Assembly: GCF_010892395.1 (NCBI RefSeq)
Contig: NZ_JAACKB010000281.1
Span: 1-5,566, forward strand
From: Sulfurovum sp. bin170
GTDB taxonomy: Bacteria > Campylobacterota > Campylobacteria > Campylobacterales > Sulfurovaceae
DNA length: 5,566 nucleotides
Direction: 5' to 3'
Within the stretch, counting starts at the first letter, position 1; every line of letters starts with the position of its first letter. A model generated the notes under the pieces. It ran no database searches and was not told the DNA's origin. It saw nothing but the letters and a program-made list of their open reading frames with translations. The position numbers were made by a program, and so were the translations under genes. Shown one piece after another: positions 1 through 5,566 of the stretch.

Positions 1-241
1 CTAAACCTTGCTCATGATGGGTCTCATAAAGCTTTTGAAGCCCCTCATATTGTGGAGTAAATCCACACTTACTTGCAACATTGACCACAAGAACAACCTT
101 GCCTTTATAATCAGACATGGATTTTGTCTCTCCTGTTATATCTGTGGCATTAAAATCGTAAAATGTCTGCATCTTATCTCCTGATTGAATCATTGATGGT
201 ATCAAAAGGAGTAAGGCTATTAGTAATTTTTTTATACTCAT
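1..241 (-). CDS. Exported glutathione peroxidase, Cys type (partial, N-terminal 80 residues)
   Basis: I translated this by hand from the minus strand; it runs off the left edge, so about half of a usual ~160-185-residue protein is visible. Residues 46-70 match the family core: a hydrophobic beta strand (VVLVVNVAS), then [11 protein letters not shown]. Cys59 sits where the peroxidatic Cys (or selenocysteine) lies in glutathione peroxidases, so this is the Cys form that reduces hydroperoxides. In many bacteria such enzymes use thioredoxin rather than glutathione. The Gln, Trp and Asn of the catalytic tetrad and any resolving Cys lie outside the window. Residues 1-20 (two Lys, then a Leu/Ile-rich stretch ending S-M-I-Q-S) look like a Sec signal peptide, suggesting a periplasmic enzyme. 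The start at 241 is favoured over the internal Met24 because GAGG (252-249) lies 7 bases upstream. It is divergent from the lipoprotein gene. Confidence 0.9.
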   Translation of the reverse strand, partial: MSIKKLLIALLLLIPSMIQSGDKMQTFYDFNATDITGETKSMSDYKGKVVLVVNVASKCGFTPQYEGLQKLYETHHEQGL

Positions 242-263
242 GTTTCAACCTCTTTTTTATAAA

Positions 264-272
264 ATCATATCA
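264..272 (-). promoter_or_regulatory. Candidate extended -10 promoter for the peroxidase gene
   Basis: On the minus strand this reads TGATATGAT, a TATGAT hexamer (5 of 6 matches to TATAAT) preceded by an extended-minus-10 TG. It would start transcription near 257 and leave a leader of about 16 nt carrying the GAGG ribosome site at 252-249. No clear -35 box is seen. The region is AT-rich, so a chance match is possible. Confidence 0.4.
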
Positions 273-312
273 AAAATCTACTTAATTACTTTTTCTATTA
301 AGAAGAAAAAAG

Positions 313-318
313 TATAAT
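313..318 (+). promoter_or_regulatory. Candidate -10 box for the hydrolase lipoprotein gene
   Basis: A perfect TATAAT hexamer lies 21 bases before the start codon. The DNA upstream is T-rich and has no good -35 box, which is common in Campylobacterota sigma-70 promoters. The predicted start near 325 gives a short leader of about 15 nt that still includes the AAAAGG ribosome site at 326-331, 8 bases before the ATG. Evidence is the motif and its spacing only. Confidence 0.4.
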
Positions 319-339
319 AGACTTAAAAAGGCATAAAAC

Positions 340-1764
340 ATGAGATACCAATACCTACTGATACCGATACTACTTCTCTTCACTGCATGTGGAGGTGGTG
401 GAGCTGAAAACAGCGTAATGAATGAAGCCGAAGAGCTTAAGAGCGAAACAGATTTTAAACACAGTCCTAAAACTGTTACAATATATATTCATGGTTATCA
501 AAAAGAGGGATATATAAAAGAACAGAACTATGGAGAGGCGTGGGATTATAATTTTACAAATCAACTCTCCGAGTTTACAGAGTTGCCATTGTTAGAGACT
601 TATGACAAAGATAACTTCTCAAATATTATCACAGCCGTAGAGTACTATGGAGACCAAGCACCAGAGTATTATACCCAAGCGGATATAGATGAGATAGAGG
701 GTGTAACGACTAAATATGGTGGAGGAATCCCACGATATGCTATGATATTGGCAAAATTTACAAAACATATATTGGAAGAGACAGGAGCCGAAAAAGTCAA
801 TCTTGTTAGTGTGAGTATGGGTTCACTCATCACTAGATGGATGATAGAGAAAGATATAGAGAACTTAGCCTCTAACAAAAAGATAGAGAAGTGGATGACC
901 GCAGAGGGTGTTTTGCGTGGAAACTATGGACTATCCAAGGTAGATGATATTGGTATCGCATGGATTAAAGAATCTGTCAACTCATTTTTTGAAGATTCAG
1001 CAGAGACTCAACATATGAAATATAGATGGATAGAGGAGAATTTGACTCCAAATCGTGAAAGTATGTCAAGTCCATACTATAGTGATATTTTAGTAGGTCA
1101 AATCTCTCTAACAGATAGTGAAAAAGAGCATGCAGGACTTAAATATATAATGATGCAAGAGGATTTTCAACCAAATGATGGCTATCAACTGGTCAAAGAT
1201 ACCTACTTTGGCTCCATAGAGAACTCTCTACAAGTACCAACACACACACTGATGCACAATGACCATATAGGCATCAAGGATAATGACTCTATACTCTTGA
1301 TTATCTCAAACTTTTTAGAAGCAAAAAAGCGTGTCCGAATTACACTATTGGATGCTACTATTACGGATATTCATGAGACTATAACTGTATTGAACGAGGA
1401 TACTGAAACCGTCTTTGAGAGCAAGATTTTTTCTGAAAATGCAAAGATACAAACACCTATAAGTGAAAGAGTTTATGATAGTGGAACACTCAATATATAC
1501 AGTTACAAAAAAGATAATGAGACAAAAAACATCAACCAAATTATCTTTGAGGATTTTGTCTCCCCTACAGAATCAACACTTCAAGTCACAATAGAGGGAT
1601 ATGAGATAGATAGAAGTACCAAATATGGTATATCTGAAATAAAAACTGATAAAAAAGAGTCTATGGGTGAGAGTATAAATAGTATTAGATTAGAAAATGG
1701 AACATATCCAGTATCTGCTGATGATTGGTCTGGTCATGTTAAAGTAGAGGTTTTAGAGATGTAA
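340..1764 (+). CDS. Lipoprotein with alpha/beta-hydrolase (lipase/esterase-like) domain
   Basis: This 474-residue protein starts with a short type II signal peptide ending L-F-T-A-C, with Cys17 as the lipidated residue. The next residues are four Gly and no Asp at +2, which favours outer-membrane sorting in the E. coli model. The hydrolase domain spans about residues 44-325. Strand VTIYIHGY has the His51-Gly52 oxyanion-hole motif. The nucleophile elbow V-S-V-S-M-G gives Ser159; it is S-x-S-x-G, with Ser in place of the first Gly, a tolerated variant. Asp280 in P-N-D-G-Y and His309 in H-N-D-H-I-G-I are the likely rest of the triad, laid out as in secreted triacylglycerol lipases and PGAP1-like hydrolases. 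Residues ~330-474 are rich in beta-type sequence and unassigned. The substrate cannot be read; lipid or ester hydrolysis at the cell envelope is inferred. The start has AAAAGG 8 bases upstream and the signal peptide begins exactly there. No second gene appears to be co-transcribed with it. Confidence 0.85.
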   Translation: MRYQYLLIPILLLFTACGGGGAENSVMNEAEELKSETDFKHSPKTVTIYIHGYQKEGYIKEQNYGEAWDYNFTNQLSEFTELPLLETYDKDNFSNIITAVEYYGDQAPEYYTQADIDEIEGVTTKYGGGIPRYAMILAKFTKHILEETGAEKVNLVSVSMGSLITRWMIEKDIENLASNKKIEKWMTAEGVLRGNYGLSKVDDIGIAWIKESVNSFFEDSAETQHMKYRWIEENLTPNRESMSSPYYSDILVGQISLTDSEKEHAGLKYIMMQEDFQPNDGYQLVKDTYFGSIENSLQVPTHTLMHNDHIGIKDNDSILLIISNFLEAKKRVRITLLDATITDIHETITVLNEDTETVFESKIFSENAKIQTPISERVYDSGTLNIYSYKKDNETKNINQIIFEDFVSPTESTLQVTIEGYEIDRSTKYGISEIKTDKKESMGESINSIRLENGTYPVSADDWSGHVKVEVLEM

Positions 1765-1776
1765 GTGAACCTCACT
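1764..1776 (+). terminator. Weak hairpin just after the lipoprotein stop, possible terminator
   Basis: AGTGA-ACC-TCACT is a perfect 5-bp stem with a 3-base loop beginning at the last base of the stop codon. A run of six T lies at 1790-1795, but 13 bases separate it from the stem, so it does not form a standard intrinsic terminator. It may act weakly or be chance. Confidence 0.2.
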
Positions 1777-2008
1777 CTCCCAAATTAAGTTTTTTACCAA
1801 ATTGCCCAATCGATTCAAAATCAAGACTCCTTTGGGATATTATAATCCTGATTTTGCGGTGATAAAGCATGATGAGAGTGAGGGTGCATTTGTGGTTGAG
1901 ACTAAAGGTTCGGGTAGAGAGAAGTGGAAGATAGCTTATGCCAAGAGGCATTTTGAGTTGGTTGATGTGAACTATAGAGCTAAAATTATGGATTGCAAAA
2001 AAGTATAG
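1769..2008 (+). pseudogene. Remnant of type III restriction enzyme Res subunit (C-terminal nuclease domain)
   Basis: One frame stays open from just after a TGA at 1766-1768 to TAG at 2006-2008 (79 codons). Its protein reads I-K-F-F-T-K-L-P-N-R-F-K-I-K-T-P, then G-Y-Y-N-P-D-F-A-V, then F-V-V-E-T-K-G, then K-I-A-Y-A-K-R-H-F-E. From memory this order matches the C-terminal endonuclease domain of type III restriction enzymes (Res), which normally follows a helicase in a protein of roughly 900-1000 residues. The PD-(D/E)xK motif is intact as Asp28, Glu44 and Lys46 of the fragment. The helicase, the partner Mod methyltransferase, an ATG start and a ribosome site are all missing. The only nearby start is a TTG at 1802, which cuts into the conserved block and has no Shine-Dalgarno sequence. 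I read it as the leftover end of a deleted gene. A small expressed protein is possible but unsupported. Confidence 0.7.
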
Positions 2009-2020
2009 ATATGCTATAAT
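1993..2020 (+). promoter_or_regulatory. Promoter for greA-argC (-35 TTGCAA, extended -10 TGCTATAAT)
   Basis: The -10 box TATAAT is perfect at 2015-2020 and has the extended TG at 2012-2013. TTGCAA at 1993-1998 matches 4 of 6 positions of TTGACA, with a 16-base spacer. The predicted start near 2027 leaves a leader of about 21 nt that contains the greA ribosome site. The -35 box lies inside the last codons of the restriction-enzyme remnant. Confidence 0.6.
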
Positions 2021-2047
2021 ACTCTCAATTAAAAACAAGGGAAAACT

Positions 2048-2530
2048 GTGCAAAAAGAACCAATGTTAGAAGCAACTTTTAATAAGTTATCAAAAGAGTT
2101 AGAGCAACTCAAAACTGTGGAGCGAAGAGTTATTGCAAAAGTGATAGATACAGCAAGAGAGCTTGGGGATTTAAAAGAGAATGCAGAGTATCATGCGGCT
2201 AAGGATAAGCAGGGGATGATGGAGGCTCGGATTGTTGAGCTTACTGATTTGGTTGGACGAGCTCAGGTGATTGACCCATCAAAATTGGGGCATAAGAGAG
2301 TTAGTTTTGGCTCAACTGTTGAGTTGATTGACCAAGATGATGACTCTGAAATCACTTATACTATAGTAGGTTCCCAAGAGTCAAATCCTGACAGAGGGTT
2401 AATCTCTGTTGGCTCACCAATGGCTAGAGCGTTGCTTGGAAAAGAGGAGGGGGATGAGGTTACTATTGTACTTCCTTCTGGTAAGAAAAAATTTGATGTG
2501 GAGTCTATAGAGGCTATGGAAAAGATATAA
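2048..2530 (+). CDS. greA: Transcription elongation factor GreA
   Basis: GreA binds the secondary channel of RNA polymerase and stimulates cleavage of backtracked RNA so that stalled elongation complexes can restart. The 160-residue length is normal for the family. Residues ~5-78 form the N-terminal coiled coil. The tip carries the family signature A-R-E-L-G-D-L-K-E-N-A-E-Y-H-A-A with acidic Asp41 and Glu44, the residues that hold the catalytic metal in E. coli GreA. Residues ~82-160 are the C-terminal FKBP-like domain, including I-S-V-G-S-P-M-A-R-A-L-L-G and G-D-E-V. The start is GTG: AAGGGA (2037-2042) lies 5 bases upstream, and the resulting M-Q-K-E-P-M opening is typical of Campylobacterota GreA. 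The ATG at 2063 would lose those residues. Its TAA stop shares one base with the argC start, so the two are probably one transcription unit. Confidence 0.97.
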   Translation: MQKEPMLEATFNKLSKELEQLKTVERRVIAKVIDTARELGDLKENAEYHAAKDKQGMMEARIVELTDLVGRAQVIDPSKLGHKRVSFGSTVELIDQDDDSEITYTIVGSQESNPDRGLISVGSPMARALLGKEEGDEVTIVLPSGKKKFDVESIEAMEKI

Positions 2531-3537
2531 TGATAAGCGTAGGTGTAGTAGGAGCTAGTGGATATACTGGCTTGGAGTTGGTAAAGATGTTGGTGACTCA
2601 TCCAAGGTTTCAGCTAAAATATTTGGCGACAACAACAGGTGATACAGTGATAGAGGCTCTGCATTCATCACTGGTGGATGTTATCTCGTTTCCTGTAGAG
2701 AAAGCTTCTGTGGAGACTATAGTAGAACATTGTGAATTGGTTTTTTTGGCACTTCCTCACAAGGCTTCGATGGGATTTGCAAAGGAGTTGATAGGCAAAG
2801 GGGTAAAAGTAGTTGACCTCTCTGCTGATTATCGCTTGGAGCTTGATACTTATGAGGAGCATTATTGTGAACATGAGGATAGAGAGAACTTAGATAGTTC
2901 AGTCTATGCACTTATTGAGTATTATCGTGATGAGCTGAAAACGGCAAAACTAGTAGCAGGTCCAGGATGTTACCCTACTGCTACTCTTTTAGCCATTTTA
3001 CCATTTATCCCATATATGGATGCGAATGCACCACTTTTTGTAGATGCAAAATCAGGAGTGAGTGGGGCAGGAAAAAAGCTCTCTGAAACAACTCATTTTG
3101 TAACAGTTAATGATAATATCTTTGCCTATAATCCTCTAAAACATCGTCATGCACCAGAGATTAGCGAAAAGATAGAGAAGATTCATGGGGTGAAGATGAG
3201 TGTGAATTTTGTACCACATCTAATTCCTGCTACACGAGGTGAACTAGTCTCTGTTTATGGCACTTTAAAAGAGGATATAGACCCAATAGAGGTGCTTAAA
3301 AAACATTATGCTAATGATAGATTTATCCGTATCAGAGAAAAACCTGTAGATATAAAGAGTACAGCAGGGACACACTTTTGTGATATATTTGCTATGAAAA
3401 ATGGAAATGCTCTTTTTGTAAACTCTAGTATAGATAATCTACTCCGAGGGGCGAGTTCACAAGCTTTGGTGGCAGCTAATTTGATGTGTGGATTTGATGA
3501 GGGGGTTGGGATTCCGATGATTGCTTATGTGCCGTAG
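2530..3537 (+). CDS. argC: N-acetyl-gamma-glutamyl-phosphate reductase
   Basis: ArgC carries out the third step of arginine biosynthesis: NADPH-dependent reduction of N-acetylglutamyl 5-phosphate to N-acetylglutamate 5-semialdehyde, in the cytoplasm. The protein has 335 residues, a usual length. The Rossmann nucleotide-binding loop V-G-A-S-G-Y-T-G is at residues 7-14. The catalytic site G-P-G-C-Y-P-T places the nucleophile Cys147. The substrate-binding stretch D-A-K-S-G-V-S-G-A-G (172-181), the H-R-H-A-P-E motif (205-210) and F-V-P-H-L-I-P-A-T-R-G (227-237) are all present, so the enzyme looks intact. The start overlaps the greA stop (TAATG), which suggests translational coupling; a GGA about 9 bases upstream is the only weak ribosome site. 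No other arg gene lies next to it here. Its last 62 bases overlap the convergent c-di-GMP gene. Confidence 0.97.
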   Translation: MISVGVVGASGYTGLELVKMLVTHPRFQLKYLATTTGDTVIEALHSSLVDVISFPVEKASVETIVEHCELVFLALPHKASMGFAKELIGKGVKVVDLSADYRLELDTYEEHYCEHEDRENLDSSVYALIEYYRDELKTAKLVAGPGCYPTATLLAILPFIPYMDANAPLFVDAKSGVSGAGKKLSETTHFVTVNDNIFAYNPLKHRHAPEISEKIEKIHGVKMSVNFVPHLIPATRGELVSVYGTLKEDIDPIEVLKKHYANDRFIRIREKPVDIKSTAGTHFCDIFAMKNGNALFVNSSIDNLLRGASSQALVAANLMCGFDEGVGIPMIAYVP

Positions 3538-5500
3538 ATACCCTTTGAGAGTTCTTTGATGGATTTAAAAATCTCTTCTCAAACTCCAAAGCAGGAATAG
3601 CTCTACTACACAAAAATCCTTGGTAACAGACATCATCATTAATCTCAAGGATTTTTCTCTTCTGTTCCATAGTCTCTATCCCTTCTATAATAATTTTATA
3701 GTTAAACTGTTTTCCTATACCTATAATACTCTCAACCAGTTTTAAATCATCCTCATTAGTGAAGATCTCAGCGATAAAAAATCTATCAATTTTGAGTACC
3801 TTGAATGAGAGTTTTCTGAGATAAGATAGAGAGGAGTATCCTGTACCAAAGTCATCTATGTTGCACTCTACACCTCTGCTTTTTAGGTCTTTTATAATCT
3901 TTTGTGTTTTAGTGAAACTATCTATGAGTGTTGTCTCTGTTACCTCTAGTTTTAACATAGCAGGGTTAATTTTGTACTTTAGGATACAACCCTCTATATG
4001 TTTGGAGAAATCAACCTCGTGTAGTTGCCTAGCATTGATATTGATAGCAATATATTCAAAGTTTATTATATCTTTGGCTCTCCATTCAGAGAGTTGTCTA
4101 CAGACCTCATCTGCCACCCACCATCCAACTCTGTTGATAAGTCCTGATTCCGTTGCCATAGGGATAAACCTATCTGGCATTATCAACCCTTTTTCGGGAT
4201 GGTTCCATCTTATCAGAGCTTCAACCGCAGTAAGTCTATCATCTTTTATATCTACAATAGGCTGATAATATAGCTCTAAATCACCGTTGCCAATCGCATG
4301 ATTTAGGTCTTGTTGGAGTGTGGTTAGCTCTTGTTGCTCCAAATCAAGGGTATGGTTATAAAAAGAGATATTGTTTTGTCCATCTTTTTTGGTCTGATAC
4401 ATCGCCATATCTGCTTGTCGTATGATATTGTTAATATTATCAGTTTTGGGTTCAATAATAACTATACCAATACTAGTTGTCATATATAGGTCTAGTCCTT
4501 CAATCTCAAAAACTTTTAGAAATAGTTTTTTGATATGCTCTGCAATCCCTTTTGCTCTCTCTTTAGTATAGATTTCCATACTAGATACAAATGGCATAGC
4601 TAAAAGGAACTCGTCTCCACCCAATCTACTAAGATGAGAGTTTCTGATATTGAGTGATTTGAATCTATCTGATACTTCTATTAGAAGACCATCTCCAACA
4701 AAGTGACCAAAGGTATCATTAATCTGTTTAAAGTTATTCAAATCCATATAAAATAGTATAGAGTAGTTAGATTGGTTTTGAGGAGACTCTATAAGTTCAA
4801 GCATAAAATTTTTATAAGAACGCCTATTTGGAAGACCTGTAAGTGAATCTCGTAGTGATATTTGGTTGATTTTCTCAAAAGCTTGATGCTCTGTGGTCTT
4901 ATCTTCCAATATACCTATACCTCCCGTGACTATACCTCTATCATCCAAAAGAGCAGAGCATGTGAGTTCTGCCCAGATAGTTTTTTCCTGAAATGAGAAG
5001 TTATACGAACCCATATACTGTTTTGAGGATTTGTTTTTTAGAACACTACTCATCACTTCAACAGCCTCTTTATCCTCTAACCCTTTGAGATTAAAACCTT
5101 TTAGATTTGTCTCTAGCCCAAATATCTCATAAAACAGCCGATTGTAGTTAAGAATTTTTAGACTGTTATCATAATAGAAGATACCAATGGGGGCTTGACC
5201 AAGTAGTGAAGATAGTTTTTTCTCTTTTATATCTAGTCTCTTTTTTGCCTCATAGTATCTCTCTTGATTTTTTGCTATATCATAATAGAGTCTATTGAGA
5301 TGTACACTTGATAGAGCCAAAAGCATATAGATAAGAGTTATTAAAGCTATCACGATAATGGTATTAGAGATATTGATAAAAAATATAGATAGAGGTAGTA
5401 GTGCAATAGCAGTAAATAGTAATATTGTAGTTTTGGGTAGAAACCTCTTAATATTTGGTGAGAATGTTTTTTTTGATATGTCATAAAATAAATTTTTCAT
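3476..5500 (-). CDS. Membrane-anchored PAS-GGDEF-EAL cyclic di-GMP signalling protein
   Basis: Counting from the start at 5500 gives 674 residues. Two hydrophobic helices (about 24-44 and 47-66) anchor it in the inner membrane, followed by a charged, likely coiled-coil linker (68-100). A PAS-type sensor covers about 98-205. The GGDEF domain (about 214-380) has D-S-L-T-G-L-P-N-R-R, metal-ligand Asp253, N-D-T-F-G-H-F-V-G-D (261-270) and an intact G-G-D-E-F at 294-298. The inhibitory RxxD site is missing: Ile285 and Ser288 sit at the R and D positions. The EAL domain (about 396-645) keeps E-A-L (427-429), Asn487, Glu519 in E-V-T-E, D-D-F-G-T-G-Y-S-S (549-557), Lys570, Glu606 and Gln627, so both synthesis and breakdown of c-di-GMP look possible; the net direction cannot be read. 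An ATG at 5542 would add 14 residues. Neither start has a clear ribosome site; 5500 is preferred because promoter-like TATAAT boxes lie between them. About 29 tail residues follow the domain. Confidence 0.93.
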   Translation of the reverse strand: MKNLFYDISKKTFSPNIKRFLPKTTILLFTAIALLPLSIFFINISNTIIVIALITLIYMLLALSSVHLNRLYYDIAKNQERYYEAKKRLDIKEKKLSSLLGQAPIGIFYYDNSLKILNYNRLFYEIFGLETNLKGFNLKGLEDKEAVEVMSSVLKNKSSKQYMGSYNFSFQEKTIWAELTCSALLDDRGIVTGGIGILEDKTTEHQAFEKINQISLRDSLTGLPNRRSYKNFMLELIESPQNQSNYSILFYMDLNNFKQINDTFGHFVGDGLLIEVSDRFKSLNIRNSHLSRLGGDEFLLAMPFVSSMEIYTKERAKGIAEHIKKLFLKVFEIEGLDLYMTTSIGIVIIEPKTDNINNIIRQADMAMYQTKKDGQNNISFYNHTLDLEQQELTTLQQDLNHAIGNGDLELYYQPIVDIKDDRLTAVEALIRWNHPEKGLIMPDRFIPMATESGLINRVGWWVADEVCRQLSEWRAKDIINFEYIAININARQLHEVDFSKHIEGCILKYKINPAMLKLEVTETTLIDSFTKTQKIIKDLKSRGVECNIDDFGTGYSSLSYLRKLSFKVLKIDRFFIAEIFTNEDDLKLVESIIGIGKQFNYKIIIEGIETMEQKRKILEINDDVCYQGFLCSRAIPALEFEKRFLNPSKNSQRVSTAHKQSSESQPPHQIHTSN

Positions 5501-5528
5501 TGCTACTATTATATAATAATATTTATTA

Positions 5529-5534
5529 ATTATA
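5529..5534 (-). promoter_or_regulatory. Candidate -10 box for the PAS-GGDEF-EAL gene
   Basis: The minus strand reads TATAAT, 28 bases before the preferred start codon at 5500. No -35 consensus is visible and the DNA around it is almost all A and T. A second TATAAT at 5513-5508, inside the 12-bp palindrome TATTATATAATA (5507-5518), would start transcription almost at the ATG. Either could be chance in such AT-rich DNA. Confidence 0.3.
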
Positions 5535-5566
5535 TCTAACATATGGTGTTAAAAAATAGATAATTA

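Noticed and set aside
370..564. Small minus-strand frame inside the lipoprotein gene, hydrophobic in places
   Set aside because: Antisense to the signal peptide and oxyanion-hole region of a well-supported gene, with no supporting start signal seen.
1772..2053. 93-codon open frame on the minus strand opposite the restriction-enzyme remnant
   Set aside because: No recognisable protein features and it runs across the greA promoter. The plus-strand frame carries the conserved nuclease motif, so this is its shadow.
2356..2911. Three small minus-strand frames across greA and argC
   Set aside because: All lie antisense to strongly conserved coding sequence and have no family features.
3544..3583. 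Inverted repeat TTTGAGA / TCTCAAA with an inner GATTT / AAATC pair, as a possible bidirectional terminator after argC
   Set aside because: The 7-bp outer arms are 26 bases apart, the inner pair has only a 2-base spacer, no T-run follows on either strand, and it lies within the coding sequence of the convergent gene.
3858..4265. 135-codon open frame on the plus strand inside the PAS-GGDEF-EAL gene
   Set aside because: It is fully antisense to the conserved EAL coding sequence, has no recognisable domain, and its composition is what the reverse strand of that gene gives.
5507..5534. AT-rich palindrome and repeated ATTATA units as an operator or integration site
   Set aside because: The DNA is almost pure A and T here, so short palindromes are expected by chance; no matching copy or binding-site consensus was recognised.
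1..5566. Search for tRNA, rRNA, riboswitch, CRISPR array, insertion sequence ends or a new defence system
   Set aside because: Reading both strands, I saw no cloverleaf-like arms, repeat-spacer pattern, transposase or terminal inverted repeats. The only defence-related item is the restriction-enzyme fragment, which is not a working system.

Overview
This is a low-GC bacterial window with dense, short-spaced genes. Protein character points to the Campylobacterota (Sulfurimonas/Sulfurovum-like): GreA opens with M-x-K-E-P-M, promoters show TATAAT-type -10 boxes with weak -35 boxes in AT-rich DNA, and a lipoprotein carries a poly-Gly linker after its lipid-anchor Cys. The assignment is an inference from style, not from a marker gene.

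Layout. Positions 1-241 (minus) hold the N-terminal part of an exported glutathione peroxidase, cut by the window edge. A 98-bp divergent promoter region follows. Positions 340-1764 (plus) encode a lipoprotein with an alpha/beta-hydrolase (lipase/esterase-like) fold and a beta-rich C-terminal region. Positions 1769-2008 (plus) hold a gene remnant: the last ~79 codons of a type III restriction enzyme (Res subunit), with its PD...ExK nuclease motif still readable but no start signals. Directly behind it is a good promoter for greA (2048-2530, transcript cleavage factor), which overlaps argC (2530-3537, arginine biosynthesis) by one base. Convergent to argC, and overlapping its 3' end by 62 bp, is a large membrane-anchored PAS-GGDEF-EAL protein (minus, 3476 to about 5500) predicted to make and/or degrade cyclic di-GMP.

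How they fit together. greA and argC look like one transcription unit. The peroxidase and the lipoprotein are divergent and both exported, so they may share an envelope setting, but nothing shows a shared pathway. The c-di-GMP enzyme is an independent single gene whose last ~20 codons are antisense to argC.

I found no RNA gene, CRISPR array, insertion sequence or intact novel system. The most interesting items are the restriction-enzyme remnant that abuts, and apparently contributes bases to, the greA promoter, and the overlapping gene ends at argC. There is no stretch above 300 bases without a gene.
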